64,000 nt of DNA from Cohnella sp. SGD-V74 (lineage in GTDB: Bacteria > Bacillota > Bacilli > Paenibacillales > Paenibacillaceae): positions 1 to 64,000 of the forward strand of contig NZ_PVYW01000016.1 of NCBI RefSeq assembly GCF_003001675.1, read 5' to 3'. Below are positions 42,856 to 51,201 of this stretch, piece by piece (the stretch's first letter is position 1; every line of letters begins with the position of its first letter). Both the position numbers and the translations under genes were made by a program. The notes under the pieces were generated by a model. It was not told the DNA's origin. It did no database searches and saw only the letters and a program-made list of their open reading frames with translations.

Positions 42856-44178
42856 ATGACAAATTACGGCCAGCAGATCAAGGAAAGAACGAAATGGTTT
42901 CTGAACGACCGCTTCGGCATGTTCATTCACTGGGGATTGTATGCGATTCCGGCCCGCGGGGAATGGGTCAGAAGCTTCGAGAAAATCAGCAACGAGGACT
43001 ATCAGAAATATTTCGAGGAGTTCAACCCGGACAAATACGATCCGAAGGCATGGGCGAAAGCGGCCAAGGCGGCCGGCATGAAGTACGCCGTGCTGACGGC
43101 CAAGCACCATGACGGCTTCTGCTTGTTCGACAGCAAGCTTACCGATTACAAATCGACGAACACGAAGTCGGGCCGCGATCTCGTGCGCGAGTTTCTCGAC
43201 GCCTTCCGCGCGGAAGGGCTGAAAGCAGGGCTGTACTACTCGCTGATCGATTGGCACCACCCCGACTATCCGGCTTACGGGGACCGTATTCATCCGATGC
43301 GCGACGACGAAGCGTACAAGCGCGATCCGGCGACGTTCGACCGGTATTTGGACTACATGCACGGACAAGTTCGCGAGCTGCTCACCGATTACGGCAAGCT
43401 GGACGTCATGTGGTTCGACTTTTCCTACGACGAGATGAAGGGGGAAAAATGGCGCGCGACCGAGCTGATGGAGATGATCCGCTCGCTGCAGCCGCACATC
43501 ATCGTCGACAATCGGTTGGAGGCGAGCGGCGAGGAAGGCGGTTCGATCTATACGGACGAGCCAAGCTTCTATTCCGGTGATTTCGCTTCGCCGGAGCAGA
43601 TCATTCCTCCGAGCGGCGTCGTGAACGAGAGCGGGGAGTCCATTCCGTGGGAGGCTTGCATTACGCTGAACAACAACTGGGGCTACGCCGCCGCGGACAA
43701 AACCTACAAATCGGCGAAGACGGTCATCCGCAAGCTGGTCGAATGCGTCAGCAAAAACGGCAACCTGCTGCTGAACGTCGGACCGGACGCGAGAGGGGAA
43801 ATTCCGGAAGAGTCGCTTCGCATTTTGGACGGGATCGGGCAGTGGATGGAGCGCAACGGGGACAGCATCTACGGATGCGGTCAAGCGGGGCTGCCGAAGC
43901 CGGATTGGGGCCGTTACACGAGAAAAGGAAACAAGCTCTACGCGCATCTGTTCGAAGAGAGCATCGGTCCGGTCAATCTGGCGGGGCTCGCCGGGAAGAT
44001 CAAGCGGGCGCGGCTGCTGGCCGACGGATCGGAGCTGTTCGTCTCCCGCCCGTGGAACGCAGCGATGTATCCGGACGACGCCTTCTTCAACTTCGCCCAG
44101 CCCGAGCATTTCACTTATCCGCTTCCGGACGATCGCGACACCGTTGTGGAAATCCTTCTGGACGAAGATAACGATTAA
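42856..44178 (+). CDS. Alpha-L-fucosidase, GH29
   Basis: 440 residues. Retaining fucosidase. Hallmarks: WFLNDRFGMFIHWGLYAIPA at the start, YAVLTAKHHDGFCLFDS, GLYYSLIDWHHPDYP, and the nucleophile Asp188 in DVMWFDFSYDE. No signal peptide, so intracellular. The C-terminal part is a short beta-sandwich. With the GH95 enzyme at 7802 this window encodes two fucosidases of different mechanism, suggesting more than one fucosyl linkage is used. Ribosome binding site AGAGGAGG. Confidence 0.93.
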   Translation: MTNYGQQIKERTKWFLNDRFGMFIHWGLYAIPARGEWVRSFEKISNEDYQKYFEEFNPDKYDPKAWAKAAKAAGMKYAVLTAKHHDGFCLFDSKLTDYKSTNTKSGRDLVREFLDAFRAEGLKAGLYYSLIDWHHPDYPAYGDRIHPMRDDEAYKRDPATFDRYLDYMHGQVRELLTDYGKLDVMWFDFSYDEMKGEKWRATELMEMIRSLQPHIIVDNRLEASGEEGGSIYTDEPSFYSGDFASPEQIIPPSGVVNESGESIPWEACITLNNNWGYAAADKTYKSAKTVIRKLVECVSKNGNLLLNVGPDARGEIPEESLRILDGIGQWMERNGDSIYGCGQAGLPKPDWGRYTRKGNKLYAHLFEESIGPVNLAGLAGKIKRARLLADGSELFVSRPWNAAMYPDDAFFNFAQPEHFTYPLPDDRDTVVEILLDEDND

Positions 44179-44218
44179 CGTTAACCGGCTTCGGCCATCG
44201 CATGGATAAGCACCAACA

Positions 44219-44264
44219 GGCGCCCCCGTTAATAGGCTATCGCAAGAGGCTTAGACGGGGGCGC
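44219..44264 (+). other. Stem-loop next to the lipase start codon
   Basis: GCGCCCCCGT (44220-44229) and ACGGGGGCGC (44255-44264) are perfectly complementary over 10 bp with a 25 nt loop. There is no T-run. The right arm includes the only G-rich stretch that could act as ribosome binding site for the lipase gene at 44270. Confidence 0.6.
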
Positions 44265-44269
44265 TGCCA

Positions 44270-45073
44270 ATGGGCGGGTTCAACAATCGTACGGCGATTT
44301 TTCTGGCGGCGGTGTGCAGCCAGACTTATGCGCAATTCAATGATCCGAGCGGGGCGTTCGTCGTTCCCCGCCCGTTCGAGTTTGTCGGGGATATCCGCGC
44401 CAGGTCGCTGCTCGGAGTGCCCGAGAGGTTCGGCTTCGTGCTGCAGTCCGATACGCATGCGATCGTCGCCTTTCGCGGCACGAGCTCGACGTCTGACTGG
44501 GTGTCCGACGCGCTGGCGAGCCAGGTGAAATACAAATTCGCCAAAAACGCCGGGATGACGCACCGCGGCTTTACGGGCATCTACAGCTCGGCCCGGGATG
44601 GAATTCACGCCTGCCTGAAACGGATTTCTCCGGACAAAACGCTGTACGTGACGGGCCATAGCCTCGGAGGCGCGCTGGCGACGCTGTGCGCGCTCGACGC
44701 GGCGGCGGGAACGAAGTTCCGCCATCCCGTCGTTTATACGTTCGCGGCTCCCCGCGCAGGAGATCCGGCGTTCGCGAAAGCCTATGACGGCAAAATCGCG
44801 CGCAGCTTCAGAGTGCACAACGAGTTCGACGTCGTCACCCATCTGCCGCCTCTGACGCTTACGCTGCCCAAGAGCGGCAGAACGTTTTATTACAAGCACG
44901 TCCGTCATTCGGAGCAGCTCAACTTCCACAACGGTTCGGTGTCCGGCAACCATATCATCGGCAGTTATTACGCCGAATTGGCGCAGAGGGATCCGCTGTT
45001 CGCGCGGAAGCTGAGCGATTACAATCCCGGCTTCTGTCCGGGCTCTTCCGTTCCTTCTCCGTTCGCTCCTTAG
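44270..45073 (+). CDS. Class 3 lipase family protein
   Basis: 267 residues, alpha/beta hydrolase. Nucleophile Ser131 in VTGHSLGGALATLCALDAAA, acid in HNEFDVVTHLPP, His in GNHIIGSYYAEL; the oxyanion region is AFRGTSSTSDWVSDA. It has no signal peptide or lipobox, so the protein appears cytoplasmic, unlike fungal class 3 lipases. The true ester substrate is unknown. A strong hairpin overlaps its translation start. Confidence 0.9.
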   Translation: MGGFNNRTAIFLAAVCSQTYAQFNDPSGAFVVPRPFEFVGDIRARSLLGVPERFGFVLQSDTHAIVAFRGTSSTSDWVSDALASQVKYKFAKNAGMTHRGFTGIYSSARDGIHACLKRISPDKTLYVTGHSLGGALATLCALDAAAGTKFRHPVVYTFAAPRAGDPAFAKAYDGKIARSFRVHNEFDVVTHLPPLTLTLPKSGRTFYYKHVRHSEQLNFHNGSVSGNHIIGSYYAELAQRDPLFARKLSDYNPGFCPGSSVPSPFAP

Positions 45074-45086
45074 TTTCGCGATCTAT

Positions 45087-45304
45087 GGGGCTGTCTCGTA
45101 AGTAAAAAGAGGCGTACTAAACGATTATCGATGGATGGATGCCAGGTGCATCTATCTCCTTCCGATGCTATACGATCCTGAAATTTTGAACTGGTAAACC
45201 CGTGACAGGGTGATTTCAGGACCGTATGAGGCAGTCTCCAGGAGATAGATGCCCTTCTTTTTTTCATCGATAATCTGGTACGCCCTGACTTAGGAGACAG
45301 CTCC
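45087..45304. mobile_element. MITE-like palindromic element, 218 bp, copy 2 (inverted)
   Basis: Ends GGGGCTGTCTCGTAAG (45087-45102) and CTTAGGAGACAGCTCC (45289-45304). The interior is the reverse complement of copy 1 (15905-16122), including CTTCCGATGCTATACGATCC, CGTGACAGGG, and the GGAGATAGATGCCC arm, and has exactly the same length. No coding capacity. Confidence 0.85.
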
Positions 45305-45369
45305 TTTTGGCGTGCGCTCAGGGCTATAACCATTAGGCGAGGCTTATCAGACCGATAGGCCTTTTCGTA

Positions 45370-45399
45370 TTGGAATGCGTTCCCGGGCGCTCTTATAAT
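45370..45399 (+). promoter_or_regulatory. Promoter of the cystine-type ABC operon
   Basis: TTGGAA (45370-45375), 18 bp spacer, TATAAT (45394-45399). A further TATAAT occurs at 45419-45424, directly after TTAATTCC. Confidence 0.6.
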
Positions 45400-45457
45400 C
45401 TACCTGTGAGTTAATTCCTATAATTCACATCAGAAAACTATATGAGGAGTGTCGGGA

Positions 45458-46267
45458 ATGCGGACTGCAACGTGGAAAAAGGGAGTTCTCGCGCTGGCGT
45501 CGATTATGGTCGCGGCCATCGTGCTGGCGGCATGCGGAGGAAAATCGGAAGGGGCGTCGGGTACGTCGAAGAAGCTGACGATCGGAACGACGGGAGGCTT
45601 CTATCCTTACGTGTTCCAGAATACGGAGACGAACCGGCTGGAAGGCTTCGAGGTCGACGTATGGGATGCGGTCGCGGCGGAGATCGGCTATGAGATCGAG
45701 TGGCAGAAGTCGGAATTCAGCGGGCTGTTCGGCCTGTTGGATACGGGCAAGATCGATACGATCGCCAATTCGATCGCGGTGACCGACGAGCGCAAGCAGA
45801 AATATTTGTTCGGCGAGCCTTATGTGTATTCGGGAGCGCAGCTTGTCGTCAAGAAGGGCAACGACGCCATTCAATCGCTGGAGGATCTGAAAGGGAAGAA
45901 AATCGCGATTCAGATCGGCACGAACTTCGTGAACCATGTCAAAAACTTCGATACGAAAGGAGAAATCGAGATCGTCAACTACGAGTCCGCCGACGCCGGG
46001 TTCCAGGATGTCGCCTTGGGCCGGGTGGACGCCACGTTCGCGACGAAAGCTTCGGCGCTCGGAACGATCAACAAGTCGGGCTTGCCGCTGCAGCTCGGCG
46101 GGAAGCAGTTCAACGTCATCCCGGCGGCCAATCCGTTCGTGAACAACGAGTCGAACAAGAAGCTGGTCAAGGAAGTGAACGACGCGTTCGATAAGCTGCG
46201 CAAGAGCGGCAAGCTGGGCGAGCTGTCCGTGAAGTGGTTCACGGAAGACTTGACGAAGCCCGAATAA
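45458..46267 (+). CDS. Amino acid (cystine-type) ABC transporter substrate-binding lipoprotein
   Basis: 269 residues. Signal peptide MRTATWKKGVLALASIMVAA with lipobox LAAC, then an SBP family 3 fold (LTIGTTGGFYPYVFQNTETN, GFEVDVWDAVAAEIGYEIEW, TIANSIAVTDERKQKYLFGE, DLKGKKIAIQIGTNFV). Closest in character to TcyA-type cystine binders. The frame opens at GTG 45449, but ATG 45458 has GAGGAG at ideal spacing. Followed directly by a permease but by no ATPase. Confidence 0.88.
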   Translation: MRTATWKKGVLALASIMVAAIVLAACGGKSEGASGTSKKLTIGTTGGFYPYVFQNTETNRLEGFEVDVWDAVAAEIGYEIEWQKSEFSGLFGLLDTGKIDTIANSIAVTDERKQKYLFGEPYVYSGAQLVVKKGNDAIQSLEDLKGKKIAIQIGTNFVNHVKNFDTKGEIEIVNYESADAGFQDVALGRVDATFATKASALGTINKSGLPLQLGGKQFNVIPAANPFVNNESNKKLVKEVNDAFDKLRKSGKLGELSVKWFTEDLTKPE

Positions 46268-46941
46268 TGTTCGATCTCGGTTATTTCCTGTCGTCGATTC
46301 CTTTGCTGCTCAAATTTTTGTATCTCACGGTCACGATAGCCATCTTGTCGATGGCTATCGGTCTTGTTATCGGACTCGTGCTGGAGACGCTCATTCGCAG
46401 GAATGTCGCCGTTCTGGCCGGCGCGGCGAGAGCGTACATTTCGTTTTTCCGCGCGACTCCGCTTCTGGTTCAGCTCTTCATTTTGTACTACGGCATGCCT
46501 CAGGTCATCCCCGCGATGAACGGCATGAACGCGTATACGGCGACGGTCGTCGGCATCAGCCTCAACTGCGGCGCGTATTTGGCGGAGATTATCCGCGGGG
46601 CGATCCGCGCCGTCGATGTCGGGCAATGGGAGGCCGCGCGTTCCGTAGGCATGACGCTGTGGCAGACGATGCGCAGAGTCGTGCTGCCGCAGGCGCTGTA
46701 CGTCGCGGTGCCGGGCTTCGGCAACACGTTCGTCACGGTGCTGAAGGAGACGTCGCTGGGCTTCGCGCTCGGGCTGACCGAGACGATGGGACAAGCGAAG
46801 CTGATGGCCGCGGATACGTTCAAGTTTCTCGAAAGCTTCTCGGCCGCCGCCTTGCTGTACTGGGGCGCGGCGATGATATTCGGCTATATGCAAATTCTGA
46901 TCGAACGTAAAATGAGCAAGCCTTATGCGAAGGAGATGTAA
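46267..46941 (+). CDS. Amino acid (cystine-type) ABC transporter permease
   Basis: 224 residues, HisM/TcyB type, membrane segments from residue 10. SFFRATPLLVQLFILYYGMP is the family marker; the ATPase-contact loop is EAARSVGMTLWQTMRRVVLP. ATG overlaps the preceding stop (TAATG). No ATPase gene follows; the TcyN-like ATPase at 56331 or another could energise it. Confidence 0.9.
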   Translation: MFDLGYFLSSIPLLLKFLYLTVTIAILSMAIGLVIGLVLETLIRRNVAVLAGAARAYISFFRATPLLVQLFILYYGMPQVIPAMNGMNAYTATVVGISLNCGAYLAEIIRGAIRAVDVGQWEAARSVGMTLWQTMRRVVLPQALYVAVPGFGNTFVTVLKETSLGFALGLTETMGQAKLMAADTFKFLESFSAAALLYWGAAMIFGYMQILIERKMSKPYAKEM

Positions 46942-46943
46942 CG

Positions 46944-47468
46944 ATGTCCGGATTGCCGGAATTTCTGAACGATAAGCGTCAAGCGATAGAGGCGCGAAGG
47001 AACAAGCTGGAGAAGCAGGCGGAAGTGCAGCCGCAGCGGCTGTCGGCGGCCGTTCGCGTCGCGGGAAGGAGCGGAGTGCGGGAGATCCGCATCCGCGACT
47101 ACCAAGTCATCAGCGACAGCCCGCCGGATTTCGCGGGATACGATCTGGGACCGAGCTCTCCCGAGCTGCAGCTCGGCGTGCTGGGAAGCTGCGTCAGCCA
47201 TGTGACGCTCATTCAGGCCGCCCAGCTCGGCATCCCGCTCGATCGGGTCGATGTCGAAGTGGCCGGCCATATGCATCCTCTGGCCGGACGCCCCGGTTAC
47301 GAAGACGTGCCGGTGTATTTGCACGATATCTCGTACACGCTCAGAATCGCATCGCCCGCGTCGGAGGAGCAGTTGGCCGGCTTGCACGAAGCGGTGGGGC
47401 GAGCCTGTCCGATTCTGAATCTGCTGCTCAAGCCGCAGACGATCTCAGGCAGGCTGGAGCGAGCCTAA
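46944..47468 (+). CDS. OsmC family protein
   Basis: 174 residues. The two redox cysteines of OsmC/Ohr proteins are present: Cys83 in LGVLGSCVSHVTL and Cys155 in GRACPILNLL. Such proteins reduce organic hydroperoxides with thiols. It starts 2 bp after the permease, so it is co-transcribed with a cystine-type transporter, tying peroxide defence to thiol supply. It may instead be one of the OsmC-like proteins of unknown substrate found with sulfur genes. Confidence 0.85.
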   Translation: MSGLPEFLNDKRQAIEARRNKLEKQAEVQPQRLSAAVRVAGRSGVREIRIRDYQVISDSPPDFAGYDLGPSSPELQLGVLGSCVSHVTLIQAAQLGIPLDRVDVEVAGHMHPLAGRPGYEDVPVYLHDISYTLRIASPASEEQLAGLHEAVGRACPILNLLLKPQTISGRLERA

Positions 47469-47495
47469 ACAAGCAGCAAACAAGTCTCAAACAAG

Positions 47496-48084
47496 CCGCT
47501 TGTCCCACAAGTAAGGTCGTACCGGATTATCGATGAAAAAAAGTACAACAGCCCCATTCGCACACACGAGCAAACGAAACGCTTGCTGGAGAGGCTCTTG
47601 TAACGTGAACGGAGAGCGATGTTCTAAAGAATCGGGTAACGCCTCCCGAATAGCGCTCGAACGGAGGACGATGTTCTAAAGATTCGGTTAACGCCTCCCG
47701 AATGGTGCTCAAACGGAGGATGATGTTCTAAAGATTCGGTTAACGTCTTCCGAATCGCGCACAAATGCAGGACGATGTTCTAAAGATTCGGTTAACGCCT
47801 CCCGAATGGCGCTCAAACGGAGGACGATGTTCTAAAGAATCGGTTATCGTCTCTCCAATCACGCGCTAACAAGATGGTTGCTCGAAAGAATCGCACATTG
47901 GCACACGTGTGAGGTCGCGACGAATAGCTTTTTTAGCTTGGCAAGCGGATGTGAGTCAGTTGGTCAGCCGTAGAAAAAAAGAAGGGCATCTATCTCCTGG
48001 AACATCGGAAGGAGATAGATGCCCATTACCCTGCATCCGTCGATAATCGTTCGGTACGACTCGTTTTACCTATGGGACAGCCTA
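47496..48084. mobile_element. MITE-like element copy 3, split by an inserted repeat array
   Basis: Left part about 47496-47543 (CTTGTCCCACAAGTAAGG, TTATCGATGAAAAAAAG) and right part 47973-48084 (AAGGGCATCTATCTCC, GGAGATAGATGCCC, CGATAATCGTTCGGTACG, CTATGGGACAGCC) match copy 1. The element's own centre is shortened (TGGAACATCGG replaces about 70 bp), and a 52 bp repeat array sits between the two parts. Confidence 0.8.
47544..47981. repeat. 52 bp tandem repeat element inside MITE copy 3, with 9 bp flanking duplication
   Basis: Starts TACAAC at 47544, immediately after GAAAAAAAG (47535-47543), which recurs at 47973-47981. Inside, GATGTTCTAAAGA(A/T)TCGG recurs exactly every 52 bp at 47618, 47670, 47722, 47774 and 47826, with a decayed sixth. 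Each unit holds ATTCGG...CCGAAT inverted arms. A related copy with the same TACAAC left end lies at 63025. The 438 bp segment behaves like a mobile insertion with a target duplication. Confidence 0.8.
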
Positions 48085-48089
48085 CTGCG

Positions 48090-48701
48090 TTATCTCGAGG
48101 TCTGCGCGAGAAGAAGCTCCTTGCGGATCGTCTCGACGAACTGATGCTTGAAAACCATCCCTCTCAGCACCGTGCTTCCGATAATGAAGAAAGGCGCTCC
48201 GGTAATTTTCGCCTCCTCGACGGCATGCCTGAGCGCTTCTTGGTGCGCTTCCTTGTATGCCCGGGTCTCCAGAGCTTCCCGGTAGCCGACCGGGTCCAAG
48301 CCGAGTTCTTCCGCCAGCTCCGTCAAGACGTCGATATCGCCGATATCCTTGCTCTCCAGGAAGAACGCCCGGTACATGCGCGAGTTGTACTCTTTCGCTT
48401 TGCCGTGTTCCTTCGCGTATTGATAGCCCTCGAACGCAAAATGCGTGTAAGGCTGCGGGGAGAAGGGGGGCTTCACGATCGGAATGTTCAGCAGCTTGGC
48501 GAGCGGGAACACCTTGTCTCGCCAATCGTTGGTCATGTAGGCATCCTCCGGGCGCAGCGTAGGCGTCGGATAGGGACGCAGCTCGTAGGGGAGATGCTCG
48601 ACTTCGACCCCGGTTTCCGCCGCGGCTTCCTCCAGCTGGCCCTCGGCCAAAATACAGTACGGGCAGACGTAATCGGAATACACTTTAACCGTTAGCGACA
48701 T
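48090..48701 (-). CDS. DsbA family oxidoreductase (FrnE type)
   Basis: About 203 residues, thioredoxin-like fold with an inserted helical domain. Active site CPYC (Cys13, Cys16) in VYSDYVCPYCILAEG and the cis-Pro region ITGAPFFIIG are FrnE hallmarks. No signal peptide, so it acts in the cytoplasm as a thiol-disulfide isomerase or glutathione-S-transferase-like enzyme. Start at 48701 (ATG, third in-frame codon) fits AAGGAG best. It overlaps the end of the NCS2 permease gene by 17 bp, so the two are co-transcribed. Confidence 0.9.
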   Translation of the reverse strand: MSLTVKVYSDYVCPYCILAEGQLEEAAAETGVEVEHLPYELRPYPTPTLRPEDAYMTNDWRDKVFPLAKLLNIPIVKPPFSPQPYTHFAFEGYQYAKEHGKAKEYNSRMYRAFFLESKDIGDIDVLTELAEELGLDPVGYREALETRAYKEAHQEALRHAVEEAKITGAPFFIIGSTVLRGMVFKHQFVETIRKELLLAQTSR

Positions 48702-50073
48702 GATCATTCTCCTTTGCTTGAGGTATGGAGCAGCCTTCCGAAGTGCAGCCGATGCCGGCCCATTGCGCCATCAGGCGCTCCGTTTGTTTGCGTTTTTGCC
48801 GTTCTGCATACCGGTCCGCGAGCCGCCAGCCTTGCTCGATCAGGATCGCGGCGAGCACGCCGACGATCAGCCCGTTGCTCAGCAGCGGCTTGAGCACGTC
48901 CGGCAACGCGGCGAGGCTGGCCGCAGGGATGAATAAACTTCCGACGCCGGCGAACAGAGAGAGCGCGACGACCGAGAGTTTCTTCTCGTCGTTCAGCACG
49001 GCTCCGAGCTCCTTCAGTCCGGCGGACAGCAGGTGGCTGAACGAGCCGAAAATAACGGCCAAGGCGACGGGGACGGGAATCGTCGACAGTAGTGCGGCCA
49101 CGACCGGCAACAAGCCCGCCGCGATCAAGATCAGACAGCCGATGCAGACAGGCAGCCTGCGCGTCATTCCCGTCGAAGCGACGAAGCCGGCCGAGTGCGA
49201 ATTGGAGACGGTTCCTACGGCCGCGAACAAGCCCGAGAGCAGCTGCGTAATGCCCATCACGAAGCCCGCTTTGGCATAATGGCCGGCCGGCTTCGCGCCT
49301 ATCGCCTTTTCCATAATCGTGATCGCGGCGATCAGATTGATGAGCAGCGGCAGCGCGATGACGAGAGAAGTAAGCGCGATGCCCGTATCCCAGGCCGGCG
49401 CTCCCCAGGCGAACAGCGCCGGCCGCTCGAAGAGGCCGTTTGCGGGCGCTTCGGGCCAGCGGGTCAATCCGAACGCTTGGAACAAAACGCAGCCGAGCGC
49501 GATGCCGATCAGCACCGCGTAATGCCGCAGCCAGGAGATCCGGCTTCTGCCGAGCAGCAGCGTAACCGTCAAGACGGCCAGCGAGAGGGCGGCGACGGCG
49601 GGATCGATAACCGAGCCGCGGTATCCGACGCCCAGAATGCCTTTGACGATAGGAGAGCTGAATTGGAACACCAGCAGGAGCAAATACGTGCCGGTTACGA
49701 CAGGGGTGAACAGCTTCTTGACATAGCGGATAACGTTAAAGGCGCTTAGAGCGATCATGAAGAGGCCTACGAGCAGCAGTCCGGCTTCCATCTGGCGCAG
49801 CAGCAGCGCGGAGGATTCTCCGGCGGTCAGACCTCCGGCCAGCAGGATGAAGACGCCCCACCAGGCTCCCGCCGGTCCTTCCAGAATCGGCAGCCGGTGG
49901 CCGAACAGCGATTGAAGCAGCGTGGAAATTCCGATGATCATCAGCGTTCTCTGGATGAGCTGGGCGGTTTCCGCGTCGGACAGATGGAAAGCGGCCGCCA
50001 CGACGATCGGCGCGACGAGTCCGCCGGTAAGGAAGAACAGCGCCCATTGCGCGGAAGACAGCGCCGTACGCAT
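48685..50073 (-). CDS. NCS2 family purine/pyrimidine (uracil-xanthine) permease
   Basis: About 462 residues, twelve or more membrane segments. Motifs: FFLTGGLVAPIVVAAAFHL, LPILEGPAGAWWGVFILLAG, FTPVVTGTYLLLLVFQFSS and NSHSAGFVASTGMTRRLPVC in the transport core. The C-terminal tail is cytoplasmic, ending near CTSEGCSIPQ. ATG 50073 follows GGAGG by 13 bp; the upstream ATG at 50136 overlaps a TATAAT and is unlikely. Divergent from the LysR gene. Substrate (uracil, xanthine or another) is not decided by sequence. Confidence 0.85.
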   Translation of the reverse strand: MRTALSSAQWALFFLTGGLVAPIVVAAAFHLSDAETAQLIQRTLMIIGISTLLQSLFGHRLPILEGPAGAWWGVFILLAGGLTAGESSALLLRQMEAGLLLVGLFMIALSAFNVIRYVKKLFTPVVTGTYLLLLVFQFSSPIVKGILGVGYRGSVIDPAVAALSLAVLTVTLLLGRSRISWLRHYAVLIGIALGCVLFQAFGLTRWPEAPANGLFERPALFAWGAPAWDTGIALTSLVIALPLLINLIAAITIMEKAIGAKPAGHYAKAGFVMGITQLLSGLFAAVGTVSNSHSAGFVASTGMTRRLPVCIGCLILIAAGLLPVVAALLSTIPVPVALAVIFGSFSHLLSAGLKELGAVLNDEKKLSVVALSLFAGVGSLFIPAASLAALPDVLKPLLSNGLIVGVLAAILIEQGWRLADRYAERQKRKQTERLMAQWAGIGCTSEGCSIPQAKENDHVANG

Positions 50074-50134
50074 AGTTGAGGTACCACCTCCGTAAAGATC
50101 GCAGAAAGTCAGCAAGCTGCGAAAGATATGCCCC

Positions 50135-50140
50135 ATTATA
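50135..50140 (-). promoter_or_regulatory. -10 element of the NCS2 permease gene
   Basis: Minus-strand TATAAT, about 60 bp before the chosen ATG. The -35 is not clear (TTGGAT at 19 bp). It overlaps the longest possible start codon, which decides for the shorter protein. Confidence 0.5.
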
Positions 50141-50231
50141 GCCGCGCGAAGGAAGCGACATCCAATACGAAATCGATAATAAGGAGAATAAGCCGGGGGC
50201 TATGAATGAGAGTTTTGCTTTACATTCCGAT

Positions 50232-50257
50232 AATTCCGATTTATTATATTGGATATA
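50232..50257. promoter_or_regulatory. Candidate LysR-regulator binding site, copy 1
   Basis: A 26 bp block between the divergent NCS2 and LysR genes, with half-sites AATTCCGATT and ATTGGATATA. A gapless match (20 of 26 positions) lies at 63245-63270. CCGAT and ATTGG are near-complementary arms 7 bp apart, a LysR-like arrangement. Confidence 0.5.
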
Positions 50258-50307
50258 AAAGGTTGGAATCATTTTTCGGAGAATGGAAGTTGATCGGGGG
50301 GATGACG

Positions 50308-51189
50308 GTGAATATCGAAAATGTCGAGGCGTTCGTATACGTCATCCATTGCGGGAGTTTCAATAAGGCGGCCGAAGCGTTATACTTATCCCAACCATCG
50401 GTTACGGCCCGCATTCAATCGCTCGAACGCGATCTTGACTGCAGGCTGTTCGACCGGCAAGGCAAAACCGTGCGAATTACGGAGGAAGGCAAGAGATTCC
50501 TGCCCTATGCCCAACAGCTTCTGCTGACCTATCAGAAAGGCAAGCTGCACGTTAATCGGAAGAGGTCGCTTCCGGAGGAGATCAAGATCGGCTGCACGGT
50601 CACTGTGTCGAACTACGTCGTTCCCGAGCTGCTTCCGCGGCTGGCGCATCTTTTTCCGAACACCCACTACAAGTTCGTGACGGGGACGACAGACGAGATC
50701 GTAGGCAAAGTTCTGAACAAGGAAGTCGATATCGGATTCGTTCGCGGAGTGAACCATCCGAACTTGCATTCCGTGAAATTTTACGAGGACCCGATTTCCC
50801 TGTACGTCTACGAGGGACATCCGTTCATCGAGCTCGAACGCCTGTCGGTGGCGCAGATCGCGCAGCAACCGATCGTTTTTTTCGAGTGCGGGGCGCTTGA
50901 CTGGCTGAGGGTTCATCGCATTTTCGAGAACCTCGACCACCCTCCGAACATCCGCATCCAGACGGACAATTCGGAGATGGCCAAGAAGCTTGTCCTCAGC
51001 AAGGCGGGCATCTCGTTCCTGCCGGGTCTGAGCGTGAAGCAGGAAGTTGCGGCGGGCAGGCTCGTTCCGATCCGGGTGCCGGGGACGGACGGCATCGCCT
51101 TGCAGACGAACGTCATCTCCAATCCGGGAGAGCACGGGCAGTTTCTAAGCGAAATTATCGCGATCGGCAAACTATTAAACGTTCAATAG
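50308..51189 (+). CDS. LysR family regulator (YtlI/CysL-like, sulfur genes)
   Basis: About 293 residues. N-terminal winged helix (NIENVEAFVYVIHCGSFNKA, ALYLSQPSVTARIQSLERDL, RLFDRQGKTVRITEEGK), then an effector domain (EEIKIGCTVTVSNYVVPELL). The frame opens at 50206; GTG 50308 is chosen because GGGGGG lies 6 bases before it, and it gives the canonical LysR N-terminus. It precedes an SsuE-like FMN reductase by 12 bp. By analogy with B. subtilis YtlI, which activates the ytm operon, it is the likely regulator of the sulfur operon at 53925-62935. Confidence 0.85.
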   Translation: MNIENVEAFVYVIHCGSFNKAAEALYLSQPSVTARIQSLERDLDCRLFDRQGKTVRITEEGKRFLPYAQQLLLTYQKGKLHVNRKRSLPEEIKIGCTVTVSNYVVPELLPRLAHLFPNTHYKFVTGTTDEIVGKVLNKEVDIGFVRGVNHPNLHSVKFYEDPISLYVYEGHPFIELERLSVAQIAQQPIVFFECGALDWLRVHRIFENLDHPPNIRIQTDNSEMAKKLVLSKAGISFLPGLSVKQEVAAGRLVPIRVPGTDGIALQTNVISNPGEHGQFLSEIIAIGKLLNVQ

Positions 51190-51201
51190 GAGGAGAAGAG
51201 C

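Noticed and set aside
47527..47712. Small minus-strand frame (61 residues) similar to the start of another frame near 63.1 kb
   Set aside because: The similarity comes from the dispersed 52 bp repeat; the period breaks the frame in successive units, so it is not a conserved peptide.
47618..47880. CRISPR array
   Set aside because: Units are contiguous 52 bp repeats with no unique spacers and no cas genes nearby. The same holds for the arrays at 557, 1622 and 51850.
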